Origin: an uncultured Lachnospiraceae bacterium
GTDB lineage: Bacteria > Bacillota > Clostridia > Lachnospirales > Lachnospiraceae
DNA length: 64,000 nt
Direction of reading: 5' to 3'
Assembly: GCA_946544235.1 (NCBI GenBank)
Contig: CAMNMC010000105.1
Location: 47,179 to 111,178, forward strand
The notes beneath the pieces are model-generated. The model saw only the letters and a list, made by a program, of their open reading frames with translations, did no database searches and had not been told where the DNA came from. A program made the position numbers and the translations under genes. Shown here piece by piece: positions 9,284-20,500 of this stretch. Numbering within the stretch: the first letter of the stretch is position 1; each line of letters opens with the position of its first letter.

Positions 9284-9925
9284 CTATCTAACTACCTTCT
9301 CAAAATCTTCTTTAGGATGCTTGCAAATTGGGCAAATGAAGTCATCAGGAAGTTCTTCTCCCACGTATTCATATCCACAGATAGTGCAACGCCATATTGT
9401 CTCTCCCTTTGGTGTCTGTCCAACAGCCTGTGGCTTTGGTTTAATATTGATCTGGTAATACTCATAAGTACATGATGGCACATCCGAAAGTACTGTCATA
9501 AAATCCGGTTTGCAAATAAATAGTGTATGCGAGCCAAGATCCACCGTACTTATAACACTTAATGAAAAGAAGGCATTTGTTCCTTTAACGATAAATGGAA
9601 TACCATTATCAGCCATCTCATAATTATCAGCAGGATAATCAGCTGCAAACTTGTCTACATCTCTTCCGGATTGGAATCCGAAATGCTTAAATACCTCAAA
9701 ATCAGCGTCATTACTTAAAACAGATATGTTGCATTTACCTGTCTTGACTATCATATCATGTGTAAAATTAGCCTTATTTATAGCTACAGAAATCGTATTA
9801 GGGTCAGAAGCAACCTGAATAGCTGTATTTGTTATACATCCATTCATCTTAGTTCCGTTAACCGCTGTGCATACGAAAAGACCATAAGATAACTTATACA
9901 TTGCTTTTGTGTTGTTCTCAGGCAT
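9284..9925 (-). CDS. Flavin reductase-rubredoxin fusion protein
   Basis: 213 residues in two parts. Residues 1-160 are a flavin reductase (FMN-binding split-barrel) domain with KLSYGLFVCTAVNGTKMNGC and TNTAIQVASDPNTISVAI. Residues about 175-213 are a rubredoxin with two C-x2-C knuckles (CTICGYEYVGEE and CPICKHPKEDF) that bind one iron. Such high-molecular-weight rubredoxins of clostridia pass electrons from NAD(P)H to oxygen- or peroxide-reducing proteins, which fits an anaerobe's oxidative defence. It is monocistronic, with GGGAGG upstream of its ATG. The electron acceptor is not evident nearby. Confidence 0.92.
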   Translation of the reverse strand: MPENNTKAMYKLSYGLFVCTAVNGTKMNGCITNTAIQVASDPNTISVAINKANFTHDMIVKTGKCNISVLSNDADFEVFKHFGFQSGRDVDKFAADYPADNYEMADNGIPFIVKGTNAFFSLSVISTVDLGSHTLFICKPDFMTVLSDVPSCTYEYYQINIKPKPQAVGQTPKGETIWRCTICGYEYVGEELPDDFICPICKHPKEDFEKVVR

Positions 9926-9950
9926 TTTTTTGTTCCTCCCTTATAATACC

Positions 9951-9959
9951 AATATAACA
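9951..9959 (-). promoter_or_regulatory. Extended -10 promoter of the flavin reductase gene
   Basis: On the minus strand TGT precedes TATATT (plus-strand 9951-9956), an extended -10 about 25 bases before the start codon. The -35 region (TTTCAT, 18 bases upstream) is poor. The very short leader leaves room only for the RBS. Confidence 0.4.
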
Positions 9960-10091
9960 GTAGAACTGATACAAATGAAAAATATTCACTTATTACTAAT
10001 CTGCATAGCATAATTATATTATTTATCAGCTGCTATTTCAATTATGAAATCTAAGGGATTATATATATTTGATCTTTCACATACTTAAAAT

Positions 10092-10115
10092 TAGCCCCCG
10101 GGGAAAACCCCGAGG
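10092..10115 (-). terminator. Terminator of the pilus operon
   Basis: A ten-base GC-rich stem (plus-strand GCCCCCGGGG with CCCCGAGGGC, one A-C mismatch) with a four-base loop. On the minus strand it is followed by TAATTTTAAG. It lies 40 bases after the stop of the last pilus-locus gene, the right place to end the transcript. Confidence 0.75.
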
Positions 10116-10155
10116 GCCATTACTTTTGTTATTAATACTTTTGCAAGTATCTACA

Positions 10156-13100
10156 TTAAGTCAGATCATGAAGTTCAGGCTTAAGAATGATCTTAATTCT
10201 TGTGTAAATCGGATCACCCTTTGAAGGAATTACCTTTACAACGATATATGTATATTCATTATTGTAGAGATAGTTATCCTGAATCTCAAGCATTGATGGA
10301 GTAATCGTCGTACCATTAAGGTTATAAGGTGTACCCTTAAGAGCTGTATCCTCATCAATCCATAAGAGATATCCGGAAGCTATCCATGGATTCTCTGTCT
10401 TGCTATATGTACCAGACTTATTGAAATTCTTGTCATATACAAGTACATGCTTTCCATCTTCTGAATGATATTCATCATCCGGATTTACTTCATCATAATC
10501 AAGATCGTAGTAAGCTAAAACTTCTGCTATCTCAACTGAAGAATCTGATGTAAAGAGAGATGAGAACTTAGGAACTGAACCCTCTGTTATAGTCATCTTG
10601 TAACCAAGTGTACCATTCTCCTGTACAGTCTTATTTGTAAGACTTGAAGACTGAATAGTACCTGATGAGGTCACAACCTGTGATGAACTATGATCATAAA
10701 GGTCAAGAGTTGAATTCTTCGTACTCTTACGTCCTGTGTTAAGAATAAGGTTAATGAAGAATCTACGCTCATCGTTATTCTCTCTCTTGTAACCTGTTAC
10801 AACTGTACGTCCAGCACCAAGATACGTTACTGTACCTGCATTGTTACCCTTTGGCTGATACTGGTATACAAAGTAATTGTTACCACCATCAAGAGGGTTT
10901 GCTGCATAGTTCGATGACATCGTACCGGATGTACCACCTGATAATGAATAGTATACAATGAGATTCTCATCAGCAACATTGATCGTAAAATCACCTTCAA
11001 CTGTTGGTGTAACACGGAGATTAGCACCGATACTGAATGGATACATTGTAACTATACCTTCATTATTCTGTTCTGCGGCATTCGTTGCTACATAATTCTG
11101 TGCTGCAAACTGCATCATATCTTTTCTCGGATGGGTCTTTCCTTCCGCCTCAAGATTTGGATAATATAAGCTGTAATTAAATGTGGTTGACTTATCTGAA
11201 TCAGATGTCTGACCAAGCGCCGTAGCATATGTTAGTTTTGAAGGATTAAGTGCAAGTGGAGCACTATTACCACCACCATTATCGCCTGAATTCTGTTCTT
11301 CTTTAATAATAGCATTCGAAACAGTTATACTAACTGAAGATGTCCCTCCATTACCTGGAATAGAACCTTTTTCAGCTCCATTAACAAATACTCTTCCACC
11401 CGAACCATAATATTGATTTGAACTAGTTGCTGTTATATTAATCTTAATATTATGTTTTCCGTAGTTTCCTTCATTACTGGTTCTGTTATCATAAGCTGTA
11501 ATACTAAAGTCGCTTCCTATATTACCATTGTAATTAATAGTAATATTTACTTCTGTAGCTGCTGTATCAACTGTATAAGTTCCGAGAGCTCCAGAATTCC
11601 AAGGATCCAATATATCTATTTTTATGGTTCCTTCATAAGTATCTTCTGATGTTGATACATCTGATCCACCACCTGATGTGATATCAGACTCAGGCTCTGA
11701 ATAAGCATTCATACCAAAGTACGATGAAAGCCTTTTAGTCATATTTGCAGTGGAATTTGTTGATCCATATTTATCACCGCCAGATGTAAGTGAATCATAG
11801 AAAAGCATTGTCTGACCACCATCATTGATATATTTAATGATAGAATCAATAGCAGCGTCATTAAGATCACCACCAGCAAAGTTTTCAGCCGCACCAAAAA
11901 CGATACAGTTATAATACTTTGCAAGTTCAAATTCACCTGAATCATTTACAGCTGCAAGCAGTGTATAATACTCAAACATCTTACGGAAGAACTGCTCATA
12001 AATCTTTCCATCACGCCAGTTTTGATATTCACTCGCATATCCGGCCGGTACATGTCCACCTGACTGATAGAGTGAGAAGAAATCATAATAAGGTCTGTCT
12101 GAGTAGTTATCAAAAGACAACTCATAATCTACTTCTCTGGCTAACACAGCACTACCGGATCTGTAACTGAGAAGAAGATTCTCGAGCTTACCTCCTGAGG
12201 TTGCAAAAACATCAAGAATTGTTTCGAAGTTAGAATACAGGATTTCAGAAAGCTTCTTTTCCTTGTACTCATTGACCCAGTTCGTTCTTTCTTCACCTGT
12301 AAGAGCCGGAGTAAGCTTATCAACTTCTGCTTCAGCCTCAAGCTGTGCAGCTAATATTTGAGCGTTAGTTGGAGCAATACCGTAACCCATTGCATCTTTC
12401 CTGAACAAATACTTCTGAATGGCTGATTTTTCATTTGTTGTGAGTCCACCATTTTTCACTTCATTCTTGTATGTTCCATTAACAACCTTCACCATACCAT
12501 TATAGGCATTCTGGAATTCAGAGGCTGCTATAGAGAATTTACTTCTTAAAGTCTTAATCTCAGAAGTATCTTTGCCATAATAAAGATCATTTATATCGTC
12601 AATTAGTTTCTCAAACTCACTGATATAGATGATATTCATATTAACATCATAATCATTCTCAACTTCTCTGAACCAGTTTGTATTCCAGTCATCAAGCCCT
12701 GTCCAATTACCGGAATCTGTGGTGAGATCACTAAAATACTTAACTATTCCAAACCTGTGCTGATGTACACCCAGTCTAGTTGGTATACTAAATCCAAACT
12801 CTCCCGATGTACCATAATCCTGCATGCCTTCAAGATAAAGTGTACTGTCTGTATTCTGAGCACTGGAAATATAGTGTTTGATATTATTCTCTACAGTGGT
12901 GGTTTCGCCAACACTTGTCCAACCGCCATCCATAGGATTTCTATCAGTGAAACCGGCAGTTAACTTTAATACGGAGTCATCTCCATACTTGTTAAGAGCA
13001 ATTCTGTTACCATGAAGAACAAATCTTGATTCCTGACATTCTGTACAGAGGAACAATGACAATTTACTGTTATCAGAACCGTTCTTCTCTTCCTGTGTAC

Positions 13101-16098
13101 CATCCGGCATAATCTGAAGAAGATTAACTTTAATCTTTTCCTGATTTGTTCTCTTAATCTTGAGACATCCTGTTGTTGATGCCTTTGAGCCTGAATTATT
13201 CTCAACCTCAAGTTTCCAATATACAACACCAAAGTAATCAGGATCAAATTTCTTTGAAAGCGTTCCCTTAGCGCCATCCTCTGTATCAACTATTTCATCA
13301 GCCTCGAAACGACTGTTTGCATTATCATCGATATAGAGACGACCGGTAAATCCGGCTCCGCCAGCTGCTTCATAACTCCATCTTACAGTACGATCTGTTA
13401 TCCAGGTTGACTCATCGCCTTCCTTGTACTGAACAGGAGCACTGGTAATAACAAGCTTAGGTCTCTTAGAGGAATCATTAAGTACTCTTCTAAGATCAGC
13501 TTCGTTTACGCTTGATGAATCAATGGTAACAGGATTACCCATATAATCCTCGAGTTCATTACCACTAAATACAGTTACATAGCCATCATAAGTATTTCCG
13601 TACGCTCCTCCGGCATTCTGGATCTTAACCTTGTCCTCAAAATTGAAGTTCCAAAGTATATTATCCTTACCGTTTGCATGATCAGTCTGACAAGCTGTAA
13701 GGAAACTATACATGTAAGAATCCGGATCAATTGCATTTCTTCTTGCAGAAGTCAAACCGGCGCATGCATCTTTACCGATTATAATCGGCATGCCGTTCTT
13801 CTTATACTCCATAAGCTCGTCATACTTATTCTTGCTTATGTCATTACCCTCAAGGGTTCCTACTGAGCCATCGCTTGCGCCATATTTCTGCGAATAATCA
13901 TAAGCATCACCATTTGTAAAATACATATTGTAGGTATCAAGACCAATGCTGGCAAGCTTTGATGAATGGTAAGCGTTTAGATTCTTAATTCCGGAATTAT
14001 CGCCTCCAATATATATCGCATCAAAATTATCAAGAACCGTCTTCTTCGTACAATTAAATTCGTATGTTGACATATGTACAACATTAACTTCATTGTATTC
14101 AAGGCCAGTTGCATGAGCTATCTTGGCTTTTGAAAGTGTCCACGCATAATAATCGGTTACAGTTCCAAGCTGAGCACTTGTTATATTATCTCCGCTCTCA
14201 AGGAAAGTTGTAAGTGAATGTTCTCCATCAAACGATATCTCATCTGAGGTTGTATTATTTATAACTCCTTGATTTCTAATATAATACCAACTGTTATTTG
14301 CCGTATTTGCATATTCGCCTGATGACATTGGTCGATCACGTCCGGTAACCTTAGCAAAAGTCATATTGGCAACATATGGATTGTTCTCAAGAGGATCAGT
14401 ATATCCTTTTATATGATTACCGCCATCAATTTTAGCAAATTTTTTAGCAAGCGTTGTATCTATCGGATAAGCAGGCTGAATCTCAAGTACTGTGTACAGA
14501 TTTGAGGAATCACCATTACCACCACCGATACCTCTGTATGAAGCATAGTTGATGATATCTGCAATATCCTTGACAGCTTCCTTATTATTAGCTGACATAT
14601 AAACCTTCATTCTCGAAGGACTGGTTACAAGAATATTATCATACTTACCAACTTCTGTTGAGGTCATAGTCTTTCCACAAACATAGAGGTAATTCTGACC
14701 ATAATCTGTATCATTACTTACGCTGTTATCGATACTTCCGGTAGCAAGAGAGCTATCATAAAGTATACAAACATTACCCATCATAGCACTATACAGATTA
14801 TTATAATTCTCCTGACTAAGCATTGTTAATCCGGCTGCTGCCTCAACGATAACTATATCATATGCTGCATAATCTATAGTATCGAGTGCAGGATCACCAC
14901 CATCATAATAATCATAGGTTACAAATCCCGGTATATTCTTACGACTTGCATAAGCTGATCTGAGCGGAGAATCCTCCTTAATGCTATACAGATTCTTGGT
15001 ATATACAGCTGCATCTGCTGTAGCCTTATCGATAAGTTTGATTTCATTACCATCCTTATCAACCGTATCAATAGCATATGTTTCTCTTGTATCAGCTGTT
15101 ACAAGCTTGTAATTAAGGCCTTCCGGTGTACCATCGTTTAATGGCTCAAGACCGATCTTGGTAAGATCAGATATCTTCTTCTCAGAACCACCCTTTCCTA
15201 TAACAAGGATACTTGCGGTGTTACCAAGCTTATCGTTAAGCTTATAATACTCGCCGCCTTCAACTACATCCTTGACTGCATCACCTGATGTAGCTATCTC
15301 ACCATCAGCAAGGTTTGTAAGATCATAATTAGATAAAGAGCAAAGTCTTACCCATCTTGATTTTCTCGTAGAACCATCGATCTGAATATAGTAAGAGGTT
15401 TTATGTGTAAAGTAATCAAGTGGTGAAGTCTGTGTTGTAGGATTCCACTCAGTTGTGAAATACTTACCACCCTTCTTCTTAAAGCCATTTGTTGCAAGAT
15501 CGCCATAAGAAGCAGAATTATCATCAATTATTTCCTGTGTAGCAACAGGTCCATCGATGATGAATGGGACATAATCACCAACAGCAGCACTACAGAGCTG
15601 TAATTTGATCATCTCTGGGATATCATTACTGTTCTTTCCGAAGAAATTGTACGGATCATTATGAACATATATGAGATCTGCCTTTGCTATTGCATCAATA
15701 CAATTCTGGATTGCAGCATCAGACATATTAACAGTATCATATGCCTTATAATCGATCATGCCTTCCTTCATTGACTGATCAGTGATTGTTTTGTATCCAT
15801 TAAATACATATTCAGTAAATATCTCTGAAGTATTTGATCCGCTCATTGCTGAATAGCTGCTGCTTGAACTGATCTCAACAATATGGAAATACGGATCAGA
15901 GCCACTATTTGAATTCTGTACTATTCTATCAATATTGTAAATCGTTACAATATCGATATCCGGTTCAGCTTCAACAGTATTGGTAGTATCTCCGCCTCCG
16001 TCTGCCGCCATAGTGAATGAAAGTACAGTAACAAATGCGCATACAACTAACAGAAGTGATAAAGCTGCAACTAAAATCTTTTTATTAATTTTTCTCAT
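10156..16098 (-). CDS. Giant secreted pilus-locus protein, 1980 residues
   Basis: A Sec signal peptide is clear: MRKINKK, a hydrophobic stretch to about residue 28, and a probable cleavage near TMAADG. The mature protein is hydrophilic, rich in Asn, Ser, Tyr and Gly, with no C-terminal transmembrane helix and no LPXTG motif. An EF-hand-like loop (DDNANSRFEADE) occupies residues 924-935. It resembles large DUF5057-type proteins of Lachnospiraceae, but I cannot confirm that. It starts 18 bases after a pilin-like gene with AAGGAAGGTGAT upstream, and is last before the terminator. Placement and size suggest a pilus-associated adhesin or tip protein (compare PilY1-type proteins, with which I see no sequence match). 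Function is inferred from context only. Confidence 0.7.
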   Translation of the reverse strand: MRKINKKILVAALSLLLVVCAFVTVLSFTMAADGGGDTTNTVEAEPDIDIVTIYNIDRIVQNSNSGSDPYFHIVEISSSSSYSAMSGSNTSEIFTEYVFNGYKTITDQSMKEGMIDYKAYDTVNMSDAAIQNCIDAIAKADLIYVHNDPYNFFGKNSNDIPEMIKLQLCSAAVGDYVPFIIDGPVATQEIIDDNSASYGDLATNGFKKKGGKYFTTEWNPTTQTSPLDYFTHKTSYYIQIDGSTRKSRWVRLCSLSNYDLTNLADGEIATSGDAVKDVVEGGEYYKLNDKLGNTASILVIGKGGSEKKISDLTKIGLEPLNDGTPEGLNYKLVTADTRETYAIDTVDKDGNEIKLIDKATADAAVYTKNLYSIKEDSPLRSAYASRKNIPGFVTYDYYDGGDPALDTIDYAAYDIVIVEAAAGLTMLSQENYNNLYSAMMGNVCILYDSSLATGSIDNSVSNDTDYGQNYLYVCGKTMTSTEVGKYDNILVTSPSRMKVYMSANNKEAVKDIADIINYASYRGIGGGNGDSSNLYTVLEIQPAYPIDTTLAKKFAKIDGGNHIKGYTDPLENNPYVANMTFAKVTGRDRPMSSGEYANTANNSWYYIRNQGVINNTTSDEISFDGEHSLTTFLESGDNITSAQLGTVTDYYAWTLSKAKIAHATGLEYNEVNVVHMSTYEFNCTKKTVLDNFDAIYIGGDNSGIKNLNAYHSSKLASIGLDTYNMYFTNGDAYDYSQKYGASDGSVGTLEGNDISKNKYDELMEYKKNGMPIIIGKDACAGLTSARRNAIDPDSYMYSFLTACQTDHANGKDNILWNFNFEDKVKIQNAGGAYGNTYDGYVTVFSGNELEDYMGNPVTIDSSSVNEADLRRVLNDSSKRPKLVITSAPVQYKEGDESTWITDRTVRWSYEAAGGAGFTGRLYIDDNANSRFEADEIVDTEDGAKGTLSKKFDPDYFGVVYWKLEVENNSGSKASTTGCLKIKRTNQEKIKVNLLQIMPDGTQEEKNGSDNSKLSLFLCTECQESRFVLHGNRIALNKYGDDSVLKLTAGFTDRNPMDGGWTSVGETTTVENNIKHYISSAQNTDSTLYLEGMQDYGTSGEFGFSIPTRLGVHQHRFGIVKYFSDLTTDSGNWTGLDDWNTNWFREVENDYDVNMNIIYISEFEKLIDDINDLYYGKDTSEIKTLRSKFSIAASEFQNAYNGMVKVVNGTYKNEVKNGGLTTNEKSAIQKYLFRKDAMGYGIAPTNAQILAAQLEAEAEVDKLTPALTGEERTNWVNEYKEKKLSEILYSNFETILDVFATSGGKLENLLLSYRSGSAVLAREVDYELSFDNYSDRPYYDFFSLYQSGGHVPAGYASEYQNWRDGKIYEQFFRKMFEYYTLLAAVNDSGEFELAKYYNCIVFGAAENFAGGDLNDAAIDSIIKYINDGGQTMLFYDSLTSGGDKYGSTNSTANMTKRLSSYFGMNAYSEPESDITSGGGSDVSTSEDTYEGTIKIDILDPWNSGALGTYTVDTAATEVNITINYNGNIGSDFSITAYDNRTSNEGNYGKHNIKINITATSSNQYYGSGGRVFVNGAEKGSIPGNGGTSSVSITVSNAIIKEEQNSGDNGGGNSAPLALNPSKLTYATALGQTSDSDKSTTFNYSLYYPNLEAEGKTHPRKDMMQFAAQNYVATNAAEQNNEGIVTMYPFSIGANLRVTPTVEGDFTINVADENLIVYYSLSGGTSGTMSSNYAANPLDGGNNYFVYQYQPKGNNAGTVTYLGAGRTVVTGYKRENNDERRFFINLILNTGRKSTKNSTLDLYDHSSSQVVTSSGTIQSSSLTNKTVQENGTLGYKMTITEGSVPKFSSLFTSDSSVEIAEVLAYYDLDYDEVNPDDEYHSEDGKHVLVYDKNFNKSGTYSKTENPWIASGYLLWIDEDTALKGTPYNLNGTTITPSMLEIQDNYLYNNEYTYIVVKVIPSKGDPIYTRIKIILKPELHDLT

Positions 16099-16116
16099 CT
16101 GTTATCACCTTCCTTT

Positions 16117-16974
16117 CTACTTAGGATCAACGAAGACGAATGAATTTCTAACATTTGTTATACCACTAACGTTATAGGTCATTCCGTTGTCTAAAAATCT
16201 TAATTCAAGACTGATACGCTGATAATCAGAGTCAACTGTTGCTATCGCTGCACTAATCTGAGTTCCGGATGCAGTTTTAACATAGTTGAGCTTTGAAGTA
16301 TAGAGGCAAGCCTCCTTCTCAGCCGCAGAACTCGAATCTGAATATGTTGCATCAAGAAGATTCATATATGTATAATCTCTGGTTATATAAATCTTATTGC
16401 CTTCAAATATGATCTCAGTTTTACAGATATCATTTGTTGTACCAGCCGGTACAGTAACTCCATCATTGTATGCTGAATCATACGGAACACTGTATTTTAC
16501 AGTAATCTTTTTAAGATAAAGCGTTCTATATACTGTGCTTGACTCACCACCGGATACTGTTGTTTTCTTCAGATAGAAATCAGAAACAGGACCACTTGAT
16601 ATCTTTGATCCATTATCCTCAAAGTTTTTCTCTGTTCCAACGGCCTCGCTCTTCTTAGCAAAGGTCATCTGATCAAATGTGAAACCTGATATTTCTTCTC
16701 CGGACTTCTTCTTCGGAAATACTATTGCAGCTCCTGCCTGTGGAACATACGCAGTAATCTTGATTGAATTTGCCTGCATTATGATATCAGAGATATCATT
16801 GTAGGTTTCCTGTGCGGCATTCTGAACAGCTATATCCGCCTCATTCTTCTTAAGTATAACTGACTCATGGCTCATCATAGTAACAACCGCGGTTATCAGC
16901 AGTGCCAATACTGCAATGGCAACTATGAGTTCGACAAGAGTGAAACCTTTATTCTTTTTCTCTTTAAGAATCAA
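16117..16974 (-). CDS. Prepilin-like protein, 285 residues
   Basis: Type III signal sequence KNKG|FTLVELIVAIAVLALL with Glu5, then a helix (residues 30-60) and a β-rich globular region. It starts from a TTG at 16974, preceded by GGGGGTGAT. This is larger than a major pilin and is most like a minor pilin (PilW/PilJ or GspJ type), which would prime assembly or sit at the pilus tip. It is 15 bases downstream of another pilin gene. Confidence 0.85.
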   Translation of the reverse strand: MILKEKKNKGFTLVELIVAIAVLALLITAVVTMMSHESVILKKNEADIAVQNAAQETYNDISDIIMQANSIKITAYVPQAGAAIVFPKKKSGEEISGFTFDQMTFAKKSEAVGTEKNFEDNGSKISSGPVSDFYLKKTTVSGGESSTVYRTLYLKKITVKYSVPYDSAYNDGVTVPAGTTNDICKTEIIFEGNKIYITRDYTYMNLLDATYSDSSSAAEKEACLYTSKLNYVKTASGTQISAAIATVDSDYQRISLELRFLDNGMTYNVSGITNVRNSFVFVDPK

Positions 16975-16989
16975 ATCATATCACCCCCA

Positions 16990-17574
16990 TCACTTTGAAC
17001 CATGACTTCCGTTTGCCCTGATATACTTTCTGGCTACGGTCTTGCCATTAGACTTCTGAAACTCGTACTCACCGGCGCCATATACGCATTCACCACGTTT
17101 GTTGAATACGATATATATAGCCTGTGTACCATTAGCCGGGTCATAATCAGTAACTGACGTACCGTCTATCAACTTACCGGTATATCTTATCTTAACATAG
17201 CTTGAAAGATTTCTTCCTTTGCCACTATTTGCAGTAGCTGTTGAATTAAAACTTGCATATACAGCAGCTGCTGTCGTATAACCTGTGCAAAGGTAATACT
17301 CATCTCCACTCTTGTATATCTTTATACAATACAGAAGATCTTTTTCGGTATCATCTATCTTGCCATTACTATTAAGATCAACGCCCATTCCTTTAGCCTT
17401 GGTCTTCAAGGTTGCAACCTCTGAATCAAATACAGTGGCTGCATCCTTTGCCTTGGCTGAATGGATGATATTAATAGAGATAAGCGCCATTGTTGACATG
17501 ACGGCAATTATACCAAGAACTATTATCATCTCGACAAGAGAGAAGCCTTTATTTTTCATAATAGTTTTTTTCAT
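16990..17574 (-). CDS. Prepilin-like protein with EF-hand-like loop
   Basis: 194 residues with the cleavage site MKNKG|FSLVEMIIVLGIIAVM and Glu5. Residues 66-77 read DLNSNGKIDDTE, a canonical 12-residue EF-hand loop pattern (D1, N3, N5, G6, I8, D9, E12), so Ca2+ binding is plausible. AGGAGAG precedes the ATG. It resembles GspH/FimT-type minor pilins in size. It lies 10 bases after the preceding gene, so is co-transcribed and probably translationally coupled. Confidence 0.87.
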   Translation of the reverse strand: MKKTIMKNKGFSLVEMIIVLGIIAVMSTMALISINIIHSAKAKDAATVFDSEVATLKTKAKGMGVDLNSNGKIDDTEKDLLYCIKIYKSGDEYYLCTGYTTAAAVYASFNSTATANSGKGRNLSSYVKIRYTGKLIDGTSVTDYDPANGTQAIYIVFNKRGECVYGAGEYEFQKSNGKTVARKYIRANGSHGSK

Positions 17575-17584
17575 GCCAGCTCTC

Positions 17585-20500
17585 CTATTCTGAGTTCTTC
17601 ATCCAGTTGCTATATCTAACAACGTCTGAATAATCAATAGTATCTACAGTTTTAATTGTGTTATCGCCATTATTATCATATGCGATGAGAAGTGTTATAA
17701 GTGTATCCTTGGTATCTGTCTCCGAATAAGCAATTTCTCTGTTATCACAAAGAACTCTTAACTCATCGATAGTCTTCTCATCATATGCACTCTTATAACC
17801 TATGAATACTCTGAGAACCTTCTCAGCATCAATATCCTTCTCAGTCTGAAGCTCAGTCATGATAGCTTTACATATCTGAGAATTAGATGAAATCTGATTT
17901 ACCGAATTTCCAACATAGATCTTGTCACCGGCAACTATAAGACCTTCAAATTTGTTAATACCGGTTGTTTCATCATTTCCAAGATAAACATCACCCTTGG
18001 AGATGACTATTCCTCTTACAACATACTGTCCATCGATAAGTTCACAATCAGCCTGATCGATCGTAACATCGCCATCACTGATCCAGATCTTGTAACCGGA
18101 TGAAAGCTTAAGAACATGCTGTGAAGAACCATCCTCTGTATTAGTTGTAGGTGGTGCAACATCCCACAGGTTCTTAAGATTGAAGAATCTGTTGAGTGGC
18201 GTTAATGAAGACTCACCATACATGTTATCATCTACAACACTGTCTACAAATATTGCCTCACTTGAATCTTTGGCAAGATCAACAAGTGAATATTTGACAT
18301 AGTTATAATGCTTTGCAAAATCACTGGCGAGCTGAAGATTACCCGTTACGCTTCCTGTAGAGTATTCGCTTGTATCGCCACTTGCAGAAACAGGTCTTGT
18401 TATTCCACTGTCCTTGTTTACAACGATATTATAATCATTCTTTCCGGTTGAACTCTTAACAATACTTGTAAGAGCTCCGCTTGCATAAATATTAGGCTCT
18501 ATTGTAGTTACTGTAGTACCATTAGTTTTAACTATTGTTTCAGGAAGGATAAGTTCTCCTGCACTGAAGAGATCTCCGCTTGTTACATCCGCATCAAGAT
18601 ATTCCTTGATAGGACTGAAATCAGCTGATAATGATGAAGTACTCTTATTAAGCTCAGCCATGTAAGCCTCAGCATATGATGCCGCCATCTCGTCAGCGCT
18701 GGCAAATCCCTTATTATCTTCATCAAATGCCCTTGCAAAATCAAAATAATGATATGTTCTTGTTGACCCTGCAGGTTTAATTGAAACACAAGGAACCTTA
18801 GATGTATCCTTGAAGTAAGACGTAAACAGGTTCTTTCCGCTTGAATCAGGTGTCAGAAGCATAGAATTAATCGCAATTGTCTGATATAAAACATTGCCTG
18901 CTGAATCCTTTACATCATCATATGTACCTGTTCCGTTTGGAATATAGATAAGCTGGTTACTCTTAACAGATACAGACTCACCTGTTCTGTAATCATTCTT
19001 TGTTGCGTCATAGGTAATTACTTCCTTTGTAACAGATACCTTGTCCGGATTACCAGATCCATATACTGTTTCAGCAAGATTTTCATCTGTTATTTCAATA
19101 TCCTGATGTTTAGCTGAAAGTTCAAGATATGCCTGACCTGCAACATAAAGAGTTTTAGTCTGTGAAAGATCAACAGTTGCAAGCTGTCCGTTAACTACGA
19201 TCGCACTACTGTTGTAATGTGATCTATCTTCAGCTGTAGCCGGCTGGGTTCCATACTGGTAGATGTTTATACCATTACCATCAACACTTACAATCGGTGT
19301 AAATTTTCTCTTGGTCTGTGCTCCGTTACCATATCCGTAATACCCACCGATAAGCTCGAATTTTGCATTATCTGCATTCACTTCGAGGTCGTCTCTTATG
19401 AACATATCGGCAACGAATGTAGCCTTTGAACCAAAAGTTCCGCCGGTTGTATTTGCTACATTATAACCTCCGAGAACCACATTATCAGCCCACACATTTG
19501 TTTTACCAATGGTTGCTCCGTCATTGTTGTAAACTGAAAGACTAGCTCCATTCATTACAGCAATAGTGCCCGGTACTACCATGGTATCAGCCATAATGGA
19601 TACTTTGGCACCATTGACATAAAATCCGGAATATTTACTGTTCTCGTTATTTCCGTTATATAACAGCTCCGGATTATTCTTAAAATTATCACGAACTTCA
19701 GACCAATCCAGTATTCCATCTGCGTTTCCGTAACGCATATCAGCAAGTCTGGCATTAAAGAGCTGATTTGTCTGATCATCTCCGGTTGTTATATATTTCT
19801 TAGAAGAAACCGGCTCAAATCCAACAACAATGTCATTTACTGAACCATCATTATTAGTCGCACTGCTGATGGTCTTATACTGACGATAAGTGCTGAGGTA
19901 AGCCGAATCACTCACTCCATACTGATTATAGGTCTTGTTGTAGAAATCGGCTGCCGCATAAATGTTTCCGTTAATAAGAAGCGGCGCTGCAGCAGATTTA
20001 TTGATCTCAACACCAGAATCAGCAATAAGCGCATAATTATAGAGAACCGAATTCTGAACATTAACAGTATTGAACTGAACGTTAAAATCAGGTCTTGCTA
20101 TCTCTATATCTGTAGAAATTGTCTGAGTAAAAGTACCGCTTGCGGAACTTCTCTCATATTCTGCTGTTCTTCTGAGAACGAGGTTCTTAATTACGATCTT
20201 ACCGATTTCGACACTGCTGATTGTATCAAGCATTGTTGAACCCGGCACAGTCATAACAACATTTCCGTTTATGTCATAATAAAGGACCTTCATGTTGTCG
20301 CTGACAACCTCAACAGAATTGTTTGATATATATGACTGAAGAAGCTCAGTAAGAGTAGTGATATTTGTGAAGGCAACATCTGTCTTAATGCCATTCATGA
20401 AATAATCCTTAAATCTCTTATTGGCTTCTGCATCACCGATATTTACATAAGCTCTCTGACTTATATCGAACTTAACCATCTCTTCAACAGTTCTGGTATA

